From: Bin16 sp965206315
Lineage (GTDB): Bacteria > Chloroflexota > Dehalococcoidia > Lucifugimonadales > Australimonadaceae
Length of the DNA: 64,000 nucleotides
Direction of reading: 5' to 3'
Assembly: GCA_965206315.1 (NCBI GenBank)
Contig: OZ242210.1
Location: forward strand, 186,001 to 250,000
The notes beneath the pieces are model-generated. The model did not search any database and had not been told where the DNA came from. It worked only from the letters and a program-made list of their open reading frames with translations. This document shows positions 1-6,478 of this stretch, one piece after another. The translations under genes were made by a program, and so were the position numbers. Positions within the stretch are counted from its first letter, which is position 1. The number at the start of each line of letters is the position of its first letter.

Positions 1-24
1 TGCTGATAGCGTTGCTGATAGCAC
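1..24. repeat. Short direct repeat, period 12
   Basis: The window opens with two copies of TGCTGATAGC, at 1-10 and 13-22, spaced 12 bases apart. The rest of the stretch up to the tRNA at 203 shows no gene I can support. Confidence 0.4.
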
Positions 25-202
25 TCATGATCCTTCTAAGCAGAAGACTCAGAAGACGGGTGTTGAGAATCGTAGAACGCTATCGCTACCGGCGGTCGAG
101 CAAGATCCCTCTCGGGTGACCCCATTGCATCAGAGGACCTCGCTGAGGTCCCGGGAGCCCATTTGCTCTGGTTGCCTTCTCCGCGCGGTCCGGGTGAGTA
201 TC

Positions 203-279
203 TGGTGCCCCCAGCGGGATTCGAACCCGCGATCTCCACCTTGAAAGGGTGGCGTCCTAGGCCGCTAGACTATAGGGGC
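203..279 (-). tRNA. tRNA-Glu (UUC anticodon)
   Basis: Read on the minus strand, the sequence folds as a cloverleaf. The acceptor stem GCCCCTA pairs with TGGGGGC, the anticodon loop is CTTTCAA with anticodon TTC, and the T-arm carries GGTTCGAATCC. The discriminator A and an encoded CCA end at position 203. It lies just upstream of argC, which is on the same strand. Confidence 0.95.
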
Positions 280-312
280 ACGCGTGCGGCAGTGCGCCTA
301 ATGGTAGGCGCG

Positions 313-1347
313 CTACGGGTAGATGGCCAGTTGCTCCAGCCCCGTCGCCTCCGGCAGTCCGAACATGAGGTTCATGTTCTGCACCGCCTGTCCCGCCGCG
401 CCCTTGACGAGGTTATCCAGCGCGGAGAAGACGACGAGCTTGCCCGTGTGCCGGTCCACCGTAGGATAAACGAGGCAGTCGTTGTTGCCCCAGGTCTGCT
501 TCGTCTGGGGCGACTTGTCGGTCACCTTCACGAACGGCTCATCGCGGTAGTACTCGCGGTAGAGCTCGGTCACCGAGGCCGACGCTTCCTCCACTGAGCC
601 GAACGCACCATCCACAAAGTCGGCATAGATGGTGTCGAGGATGCCGCGCGTCATGGGGATGAGGTGCGGCTGGAAGAGCACCTTCGGTGCGTAGCCGTCC
701 CTGATACGGCGCAACTCCTGCGTGATCTCCGGCAGGTGGCGGTGCCCGCCGACCGAGTAGGCGAACACGTTCTCGTTCACCTCGGAGAAGTGCGTCGTCA
801 TGCTCAGGCCGCGTCCCGCGCCCGACACGCCGGACTTGCAGTCGACGACGATCTGCTCACCGATGAGGCCCTTCTCGACCACCGGGGCGAGCGCCAGCAG
901 CGCGGCGGTGGGGTAGCAGCCGGGGTTCGCGACGAGTTGCGCCGAGGCGACGCCCTCCCTGTCCAGCTCCGTGAGGCCGTAGACGGACGTCTCCAGCAGG
1001 TCCGGCGCCGGGTGCTCCGCGCCGTACCAGAGCGCGTACTCGTCGGGGTCGTGCAGGCGGAAGTCTGCGGAGATGTCGACGACCTTCACGCCGTCCCGCG
1101 CGAACGGGACGCACGCCTCGGCCGAGGCGACCTGCGGCAGCGCCGAGAAGACGACGTCCACGCTGCGGGTGATCTCCGGCTCGATGGTGATGTCCATGCG
1201 CGAGAGGTGCGGCAGCGCGTCGCCCAGCTCCTCGCCGGCCTGGCTGCGCCCCGTGACGCTGACGACCTCAGCCTCGGGATGGCGGTACAGGATGCGCGCG
1301 AGCTCGATGCCCGCATATCCCGTCACGTTGATGATGCCTATCTTCAT
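313..1347 (-). CDS. argC: N-acetyl-gamma-glutamyl-phosphate reductase
   Basis: This enzyme makes N-acetyl-glutamate semialdehyde from N-acetyl-glutamyl-phosphate with NADPH, the third step of arginine synthesis in the cytoplasm. The 344-residue length is normal for the family. The N-terminal nucleotide-binding stretch GIINVTGYAGIEL is present, the nucleophilic cysteine sits in NPGCYPT (Cys144), and the conserved GGHRHLPE follows near residue 207. A purine-rich AAGG site precedes the ATG. No other arg gene lies in the window, so it is isolated from its pathway partners here. Confidence 0.93.
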   Translation of the reverse strand: MKIGIINVTGYAGIELARILYRHPEAEVVSVTGRSQAGEELGDALPHLSRMDITIEPEITRSVDVVFSALPQVASAEACVPFARDGVKVVDISADFRLHDPDEYALWYGAEHPAPDLLETSVYGLTELDREGVASAQLVANPGCYPTAALLALAPVVEKGLIGEQIVVDCKSGVSGAGRGLSMTTHFSEVNENVFAYSVGGHRHLPEITQELRRIRDGYAPKVLFQPHLIPMTRGILDTIYADFVDGAFGSVEEASASVTELYREYYRDEPFVKVTDKSPQTKQTWGNNDCLVYPTVDRHTGKLVVFSALDNLVKGAAGQAVQNMNLMFGLPEATGLEQLAIYP

Positions 1348-1365
1348 ACACCCTTACCTTGTCTC

Positions 1366-1392
1366 GTCATTCCAGCGAAGGCTGGAATCCAG
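1366..1392. repeat. 27-base palindromic repeat, copy 1
   Basis: The sequence starts GTCATTCCAGCG and ends GCTGGAATCCAG, forming a stem-loop. It is a variant member of the family found seven times in the window. It lies between the start of argC and the end of the luciferase-like gene. Confidence 0.85.
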
Positions 1393-1433
1393 AGCGGCCC
1401 TGCCGACGCGTCCCTCCATTATAGAGGAGAGGC

Positions 1434-2375
1434 CTACGCGCCCAGCGGGACGAGCTTCTGGTGGAACGGCTGGACGATGGCCTCGGCCTGCAGCCGCATC
1501 TGCTCCAGCATCTCATCGGCGCCGCAGGCGGGGTTGAACACGAACTTGGACGCACCCGCGTCGATGTACTCGCGCAGCCGCGCCATGATCTGGTCCGGCG
1601 TGCCGAGCAGGTTCAACTGCTCCGGCGGCACGTCGGAGCGACGCCGCAGCAGGTAGCGCTCCTTGATGTAGTCCGGAACCGTGCCGCTCTCCACCAGGTA
1701 GCTGTTGATCTGCAGACCGAAGTGGTCATCCTCTATGTGATTGCCGGCCTCCGCTGCGTACTCCTGGATGCGCGCGATGCCCGCCGCGACCTCCTCCGGC
1801 GTTATCTGCGTCGGGAGCCAGCCGTCGCCCAGCCTGCCCGTGCGGCGCAGCCCGGCCTCGGAGCGACTGCCCATCCATATCGGCACGTTCGCCTGCTTCG
1901 GACGCACCCCTATCGTCGCGTCCGTCAGCTTGATGAACTCGCTCTCGTAGGTGACGCGCTCCTCCGTCCACAAGCGCCGCATCAGCACGATCGCCTCGTC
2001 GAGCCGCCTGCCGCGGTCGCGCTTGCGGACGCCCATCGCCTCGTACTCCGCGGGCGATTCCTGTCCGACGCCGACGCCCAGGACGAGACGTCCGTTGGAG
2101 AGCAGGTCTATCGTGGCGAGCTCGCGGGCCGCAGTGACGGGGCTGCGCATCGACATCAGCAGCACGCCGGTGCCGAACTTCAGCTTCTCGCTGCGTCCGG
2201 TGACGATGGCCATGCCCGCGATGGGGTCCATGCGCCACGCCGGACCGACGATGCGGTCCGAGAACCAGATAGAGTCCCAGTCCAGCTCCTCGGCGGCATC
2301 GATGTACTGCAGGAATGTCTCGCGTCCCTCGCGCGCCATCACCGACGCCCCGGACAGTCCGATCTTCACCGACAT
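1434..2375 (-). CDS. Luciferase-like monooxygenase (F420/FMN-dependent type)
   Basis: This is a TIM-barrel oxidoreductase of the bacterial luciferase superfamily (PF00296), 313 residues. Recognisable family stretches are the N-terminal ASVMAREGRETFLQYIDAAE, LKFGTGVLLM, the SNGRLVLGVGVG signature near residue 100, and VPIWMGSRSEAGLRR followed by GDGWLP. Members use reduced F420 or FMN to oxidise or reduce small organic molecules; the substrate cannot be read from sequence. The ATG has a good GGAGG site six bases upstream, and TGGTAGAAT, an extended -10-like box, lies at 2438-2430. These genes are typically abundant in SAR202-like genomes. Confidence 0.88.
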   Translation of the reverse strand: MSVKIGLSGASVMAREGRETFLQYIDAAEELDWDSIWFSDRIVGPAWRMDPIAGMAIVTGRSEKLKFGTGVLLMSMRSPVTAARELATIDLLSNGRLVLGVGVGQESPAEYEAMGVRKRDRGRRLDEAIVLMRRLWTEERVTYESEFIKLTDATIGVRPKQANVPIWMGSRSEAGLRRTGRLGDGWLPTQITPEEVAAGIARIQEYAAEAGNHIEDDHFGLQINSYLVESGTVPDYIKERYLLRRRSDVPPEQLNLLGTPDQIMARLREYIDAGASKFVFNPACGADEMLEQMRLQAEAIVQPFHQKLVPLGA

Positions 2376-2429
2376 GCCATCCTCCGCCTGCTCATGGTTG
2401 GCAAACAGCCGTTCGCCTCACAACGCCTG

Positions 2430-2435
2430 ATTCTA
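2430..2435 (-). promoter_or_regulatory. -10 box candidate for the luciferase-like gene
   Basis: The minus-strand hexamer TAGAAT is preceded by TGG, an extended -10 form. It lies 54 bases upstream of the ATG at 2375. I could not identify a convincing -35. Confidence 0.4.
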
Positions 2436-2474
2436 CCAGCAGCGTCTTCGTGCGGTTGCGCCTGTTCGCCCCGA

Positions 2475-2624
2475 CCAAGGTGGCCAACCCGCCCGTTTAT
2501 TTGGCCACCTTGATACCACGATTACGAGTAAACCGGCTGTTCAATCTGGCCACCTTGGCCACCTTGATACGGGCTTCTGCAAGGCCACGGCCTGCTTCCT
2601 GCATCAAGGTGGCCAAGGTGGCCA
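2475..2624. repeat. Cluster of six inverted/direct nonamers (TGGCCACCT)
   Basis: The nonamer TGGCCACCT occurs on the plus strand at 2502, 2547 and 2556. Its complement AGGTGGCCA occurs at 2478, 2607 and 2616. The paired copies abut with period 9. Positions 2547-2568 and 2603-2624 form a perfect 22-base inverted repeat with a 34-base loop, and 2475-2487 with 2501-2513 forms a second inverted pair. It lies upstream of the luciferase-like gene and is not a CRISPR array because copies are inverted and unspaced. Confidence 0.85.
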
Positions 2625-2639
2625 ATGATTTCAAAAGTT

Positions 2640-3144
2640 GCGCCCGCTGTCATAGATTCCATCAATGGGAGAGCAGACGAGCTATAGAATCTGTCTATAC
2701 CTGCAGTGGAGTACACAGACATGCGACCAGCGTAGCCCACGAGGACCGAACAGGTAAGGGGCAGATGTCACATATCCGCGAGGCATCCGGGCGCCTTAGC
2801 CGGCGCCTTAAACGAAGCGCCCCGGCTCCATCAGGAGCCGAGGCGCCCGTCCTTTCCCCGTGTCAGCGCCGCCGAAGCGGAACCTCTACGGGGTGCACCC
2901 TGCCGCGCCTCCCGCAAGGACCCACCACTGAGGTCCCACGGGACACCGCGGGGCGACCGACATCGACCGGTCGGTCCCTAGCGGCGAGCAGCGGGTGACG
3001 CAGCAGTGCCAGGTAATGATGTATGCACTACGGATCACCCCCTTTCTGCGGCCTATCGCCGCACGCGCCATGTTAGGGGGCGAATCCCCGCTTGCCAAGC
3101 CCATCGCGCGCAGGTTTCGACTGATATGCGCACCCGGTAGTGCG
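2640..3144. other. Gene-free spacer rich in hairpins; possible structured RNA
   Basis: No open frame here looks like a protein gene. Strong stem-loops are visible. One is at 2817-2846 (GCGCC.CGGCTCC against GGAGCCG.GGCGC, loop ATCA). Others are TCCCACGGGA at 2935-2944, ACCGAC/GTCGGT at 2956-2975, and GGGGGCGAATCCCC around 3076-3089. I looked for tmRNA, RNase P, SRP RNA and T-box hallmarks and could not match any. It may be an unrecognised structured RNA or simply GC-rich spacer. Confidence 0.35.
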
Positions 3145-3179
3145 GCATCGGTCTGTAGGGATAGGCTCAAGACCGATGC
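3145..3179 (+). promoter_or_regulatory. Hairpin covering the start codon of the SNase-like gene
   Basis: GCATCGGTC at 3145-3153 is the exact reverse complement of GACCGATGC at 3171-3179. The ATG used as start is at 3176-3178, inside the 3' arm. The purine-rich TAGGGATAGG lies in the loop. In the mRNA the nine-pair stem would hide the start codon and could modulate translation. Confidence 0.5.
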
Positions 3180-3619
3180 GAACCACCACGCTGCCCATCG
3201 TCCTGCTCGCACTGCTGGCTGCTGCCTGCGCGCCTTCGGCGAACCCGGGTCTGCAACAAGTGCGCCTCGTCGAAGCGTTCGACGGAGACTCGGGTATCGC
3301 AGCTGATACGAACGGTGAGTTCGAGTTCCGGCTGTACGGCATCGACGCCCCCGAACGCGATGACGTTGCCCGGGCAGCGCTGGTGAGCCTGATAGCCGGG
3401 CTCGGCGACGACCTGTATGCAGAGGAAAGGGACGTGGACCGGTACGGGCGGAGAGTCGTCGTGCTCCAAACGCAGGATGGGTCGCGTTCGGTGAACGTCG
3501 CGATGGTGCGGCAGGGCTTCGCTTACGCATATCTCGACTTCGGTGAGCTGGAGGGTGTCGTCGCAGCCGAAGCCGAAGCGAGAGCGAACCGGCGCGGGAT
3601 GTGGCGAACGCCTCAGTAG
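3176..3619 (+). CDS. Staphylococcal-nuclease-like lipoprotein
   Basis: This is a small SNase-fold (PF00565) endonuclease, probably anchored outside the membrane. The N-terminus MRTTTLPIVLLALLAAAC is a lipoprotein signal with the lipobox cysteine at residue 18. Family active-site elements are present: FDGDSG with the calcium-binding Asp, RLYGIDAPER carrying the catalytic Arg, Asp and Glu, and DRYGRRV carrying the second Arg. At 147 residues it is a compact single-domain member. It converges with the SprT-like gene, with only two bases between the stop codons. An in-frame ATG at 3140 is possible but would bury the signal peptide. Confidence 0.82.
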   Translation: MRTTTLPIVLLALLAAACAPSANPGLQQVRLVEAFDGDSGIAADTNGEFEFRLYGIDAPERDDVARAALVSLIAGLGDDLYAEERDVDRYGRRVVVLQTQDGSRSVNVAMVRQGFAYAYLDFGELEGVVAAEAEARANRRGMWRTPQ

Positions 3620-3621
3620 TT

Positions 3622-4179
3622 TCAGCGAGGTCGCAGTGGACTAGTCCCTTGCCCATCCCCGTTCGCCCACGCGGCGACCTCCGCGTAGGAGCCGCGCACC
3701 GCTCGCGAGAGCATCCCACGCCTCGGGCCGCACGCCCGGCAGTAGAGGCCGCGCAACACACGGAAGCGGACGATGCGCATGCCGCAGCCGGGGCACTCCA
3801 GCCCGGAGCAGCGACGGTCCGGCGCAGGCTCAGGCGCGAGCGCGGGGCCGCGATGTGCGGTCGCGCGCGGGTCGGCGCCCAGCTTGACCGCCCACGCCTT
3901 CCAGCGAGCGCCGTGCGGACGCCGACCCCTTCCCACTGCGACGTGCGCCAGCTCGTGCCGCAGCGTCGCCTGCGCCTGCTCGTGGTCAAGCCACGCGGAG
4001 AGCCGGATGAGTCGACGGTCGTGGTATGCCTTGCCGAGCACGCGCCGTAGACGGCGGGACCACTCCAACGCCGGCTGCGGCGATATGCCGTGCTCCTCGC
4101 ACAGCGCCGCCAGCAGACGCTCCACCGATGCGCGTTCGAGCGGCGAGATGGGGCGCGGCTCGCTCACAGTGGCAGCCAC
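3622..4179 (-). CDS. SprT-like zinc protein
   Basis: The 185-residue protein carries HELAH at residues 75-79, then HGARWKAW, then a C-terminal zinc ribbon of two Cys-x2-Cys pairs (CPGC and CRAC). This is the SprT-like metallopeptidase layout. Relatives include the DNA-protein crosslink protease Spartan, but the bacterial role is poorly known. The start is a GTG at 4179, only one base from the palindromic repeat at 4181-4207, which therefore occupies the ribosome-binding region. A GTG at 4164 is an alternative start. Confidence 0.78.
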   Translation of the reverse strand: MAATVSEPRPISPLERASVERLLAALCEEHGISPQPALEWSRRLRRVLGKAYHDRRLIRLSAWLDHEQAQATLRHELAHVAVGRGRRPHGARWKAWAVKLGADPRATAHRGPALAPEPAPDRRCSGLECPGCGMRIVRFRVLRGLYCRACGPRRGMLSRAVRGSYAEVAAWANGDGQGTSPLRPR

Positions 4180-4180
4180 A

Positions 4181-4207
4181 CTGGATTCCCGCCTTCGCGG
4201 GAATGAC
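4181..4207. repeat. 27-base palindromic repeat, copy 2
   Basis: This copy begins CTGGATTCCCGCC and ends GCGGGAATGAC, the reverse orientation of the family consensus. It directly abuts the GTG start of the SprT-like gene. Confidence 0.9.
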
Positions 4208-4258
4208 GGAGGGGGCGGGAATGGCGGCCCTCGCTGGCAGAAGTTGGCGCAGGGTTGC

Positions 4259-5029
4259 TCATAGCGGCTTGTGGCTCAGTGTGGCGGTCGGGACGCGCGG
4301 GTCATCCTCGCGAACGTGGCGGGGACGCTCCGGGCAGCGCTCACTCAGCGGGCAGGCGTGGCAGAGCGGGCGTTGCGCCTTGCAGACGCGGCGTCCGTGC
4401 GTGATGAGGTAGACGTGCAGGTTCAGCACGCGTTCCGGCGCGATGGCCTGCTCCAGCACGTCATGCGCCTCGTCCGCCGTCACCTTCGGCCCGATGAGCG
4501 CGAGCCGCTTCGACACGCGGTAGATGTGCGTGTCGACCGCCATCGCGGGCTGCCCCATCGAGAACGACAGCACGACGCCCGCCGTCTTCGGCCCGACGCC
4601 CGGCATCGCGCGCAGCCACGCCTTCGCGCCCTCCAGCGGCATGGTTTCCAGGAACGAGATGTCGAACCCGCCCGTGCGCTCGCGGACGGAGCCGAGCACC
4701 TGCTGGATGCGCGGCGCCTTCTGGTTGGCAAGCCCGCCGCTGCGGATCGTCTCTGCCAGGTCCGCTTCCGGCGCGTTCAGCACGTCCTCCCATGTTTCGT
4801 AGCGATCGGAGAGCGCGGCGAACGCACGCTCGGCGTTCACGTCGGACGTATGCTGCGACAAGATCGTCCACACGAGCTCGGACATGCCGTCGAGTCGCTG
4901 GCGGCGGCTCGGGACGCCGTAGTAGTCCTCGAGCAGGTCGTAGACCTCGTCGGGCGAGTACGGCTTCACGCCGCGCACGCTGCGCGGACGCAGCACTTTG
5001 CGGCGGGTCCTGCGGGATGGGCTCGTCAT
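4259..5029 (-). CDS. nth: Endonuclease III (DNA glycosylase/AP lyase)
   Basis: This base-excision repair enzyme removes oxidised pyrimidines and cuts at the abasic site. The 256-residue protein has the helix-hairpin-helix MPGVGPKTAGVV at 142-153 with the catalytic lysine Lys148, and the catalytic aspartate Asp166 in AVDTHIYR. The C-terminal iron-sulfur loop has the Cys-x6-Cys-x2-Cys-x5-Cys spacing. Its ATG overlaps the stop of the upstream histidine phosphatase by four bases, so the two are translationally coupled. The N-terminus has an extra basic stretch of about 20 residues. Confidence 0.9.
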   Translation of the reverse strand: MTSPSRRTRRKVLRPRSVRGVKPYSPDEVYDLLEDYYGVPSRRQRLDGMSELVWTILSQHTSDVNAERAFAALSDRYETWEDVLNAPEADLAETIRSGGLANQKAPRIQQVLGSVRERTGGFDISFLETMPLEGAKAWLRAMPGVGPKTAGVVLSFSMGQPAMAVDTHIYRVSKRLALIGPKVTADEAHDVLEQAIAPERVLNLHVYLITHGRRVCKAQRPLCHACPLSERCPERPRHVREDDPRVPTATLSHKPL

Positions 5030-5640
5030 TCGATCCCCGCCAGGTGCGACACGTCGTTATGGCACGCGACGCGCGACGCGCCGTCCTCCACCTCCAGCGC
5101 CGTCACCGAGGCGTAGGCGGTCTTGATCCACTCCTCGCGGTGCGATGAGTCCGGGAGGCCCTGCGCAATGGCGACCGCCATCCGCACCGGCGAGTCGTGC
5201 GTCGCGGCGAAGACCGTCCCGTCCGGGTGCGCCGCGGCCATATCGCGGATGAAGCGCTCGATGCGCCCCCGGAGTGCAGCGAGGTTCTCGCCGCCGTCGA
5301 ACGTGACGTTCTGTGGCTCGGTGCGCCAGCGGTGCAGCAGGTCAGGGTCGTCCCGCATCACGTCAGCGACGAACGCCCCCGCGTACCGCCCGTAGTCGAG
5401 GTCGCGCAGCAGCCGGCGACGGCGCACGCGCAGGCCGAGGGCATCGGCAAGGGGCTGCGCGGTCTGGCGAGCGCGCCACGCGGGCGAAGCGTAGACGGCG
5501 GTGATGGGCTCGGCCATGAGGCGCTCGGTGAGCGCGGCGACCTGCGCCCTGCCGACCCCGTCCAGCCCGCCGCCGCCCTGCACGCGTCCCTGCACGTTCC
5601 ACGAGGTGCGGCCATGGCGGACGAGGATCAAGCGAAGCAT
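5026..5640 (-). CDS. Histidine phosphatase family protein
   Basis: This is a phosphoglycerate-mutase-like phosphatase of 204 residues. The phosphohistidine motif is LVRHGRTSWN at residues 6-15, and the second catalytic histidine lies in AATHDSPVRMA. The substrate is undefined; relatives include alpha-ribazole phosphatase and sugar-phosphate phosphatases. It is coupled to nth downstream. TACAAT at 5654-5649 ends eight bases before the ATG, so the transcript may be leaderless. A second paralogue lies at 12161-12826. Confidence 0.82.
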   Translation of the reverse strand: MLRLILVRHGRTSWNVQGRVQGGGGLDGVGRAQVAALTERLMAEPITAVYASPAWRARQTAQPLADALGLRVRRRRLLRDLDYGRYAGAFVADVMRDDPDLLHRWRTEPQNVTFDGGENLAALRGRIERFIRDMAAAHPDGTVFAATHDSPVRMAVAIAQGLPDSSHREEWIKTAYASVTALEVEDGASRVACHNDVSHLAGIE

Positions 5641-5648
5641 CGGTGCGG

Positions 5649-5654
5649 ATTGTA
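5649..5654 (-). promoter_or_regulatory. -10 box next to the start codon (leaderless type)
   Basis: The minus-strand TACAAT is separated by eight bases from the ATG at 5640. That spacing places transcription start at or within a few bases of the start codon. Confidence 0.45.
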
Positions 5655-5689
5655 GCGCGGTCGAACCGTTCGTGGTGAGCCTGTAGCCC

Positions 5690-6349
5690 TCACTCGATGT
5701 ACTCGCGGACGGCCTCGCCGTAACGCTCGTCGAAGGCGTTGCGGAGGCGGTCGAAGAGGGCGCGGTACTCCGGGGAGTCGAGGGCGTCCGTGGTCATGAT
5801 GACAGCGTCCTCGTGGTTGTCGGCGTAGTAGCGGCGGCGGATGCCGGCCTCATGGAAACCGTACTTGGCGTAGAGCGCTATCGCAGGCTCGTTGGAGACG
5901 CGCGCCTCGAGCGTCACGACCTGCGCGCCGCGCGCCATCCCCATCTCGATCGCACCGATGACCAGCAACTCGCCGAGCCCGCGACGGCGATAGTCCTCGC
6001 GCACCGCTATCGAGACGATGTGCGCCTCGCCCGCCATGTGCCACACGCCCAGGAACCCGGTGAGGAACCGCCGCCGCTCGGGCGGCTCAGGCTTGTTGCG
6101 GCGGAAGAGGCGCCGGAGCGCGCCCTGCCTGCGCTCCACCGTAAGGTACTCGCCATCCCGCACGCAGACGAGGTACTCGGCAGTGCGGTTCCGCAACTCG
6201 CGGCGGTAGTTGGTGGGAGGCCAGAGTGTGGGGAACGCCTCGCGCTCCATGGCGGCGACCTGGTCGAGGTCGTCCCAGTCCATGGGGCGCAATGAGTAGG
6301 GGAGTACTGCTTCTCGGCGCACGTCGTCGAAATCACCTGCGGGGAGCAT
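5690..6349 (-). CDS. GNAT-family N-acetyltransferase (RimI-like)
   Basis: This is an acetyl-CoA-dependent acetyltransferase of about 219 residues. The acetyl-CoA-binding motif A reads SIAVREDYRRRGLGELL, followed by LEARVSNEPAIALYAKYGF and then RRRYYADNHEDAVIM. The last two blocks resemble RimI, which acetylates the N-terminus of a ribosomal protein. It is longer than RimI because of an N-terminal extension. I chose the ATG at 6349 over a TTG at 6400: TAGAAT sits five bases before it, and the longer start would run into the promoter of the divergent ABC operon. Confidence 0.75.
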   Translation of the reverse strand: MLPAGDFDDVRREAVLPYSLRPMDWDDLDQVAAMEREAFPTLWPPTNYRRELRNRTAEYLVCVRDGEYLTVERRQGALRRLFRRNKPEPPERRRFLTGFLGVWHMAGEAHIVSIAVREDYRRRGLGELLVIGAIEMGMARGAQVVTLEARVSNEPAIALYAKYGFHEAGIRRRYYADNHEDAVIMTTDALDSPEYRALFDRLRNAFDERYGEAVREYIE

Positions 6350-6354
6350 CTCCG

Positions 6355-6360
6355 ATTCTA
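6355..6360 (-). promoter_or_regulatory. -10 box next to the start codon (leaderless type)
   Basis: Minus-strand TAGAAT is preceded by TGC, an extended -10 form, and ends five bases before the ATG at 6349. Confidence 0.45.
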
Positions 6361-6410
6361 GCACCGGCACGCGAAGGTGAGTGGGCGCGGCAAGCAGCAA
6401 CCCCGAAGCC

Positions 6411-6439
6411 TTAACGAGTCCCTTAAGGTGGCGTATACT
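6411..6439 (+). promoter_or_regulatory. Promoter of the ABC exporter operon
   Basis: TTAACG at 6411-6416 and TATACT at 6434-6439 are separated by 17 bases. This is a good sigma-70-type match 40 bases before the first ABC gene. Confidence 0.6.
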
Positions 6440-6478
6440 AGTCGGGATTCGTACCCTCGTTCCCGTCCCTGAAACTCA

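Noticed and set aside
2475..2624. A CRISPR array
   Set aside because: The repeated words are 9 bases, occur in both orientations, and have no regular spacers; no cas gene is present in the window.
2817..2960. A T-box riboswitch on the minus strand, suggested by GCAGGGTGCACCCCG and a downstream hairpin
   Set aside because: The conserved T-box sequence is not matched, no specifier loop is seen, and the next gene is a luciferase-like oxidoreductase over 400 bases away.
3105..3180. A tmRNA 5' end, suggested by GGTTTCGACTGA
   Set aside because: No tag reading frame or tRNA-like 3' half with CCA follows, and the SNase-like gene occupies the space.
2886..3989. A 367-residue minus-strand frame through the SNase-like gene
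   Set aside because: Arg/Ser/Ala-rich shadow frame overlapping two supported genes.
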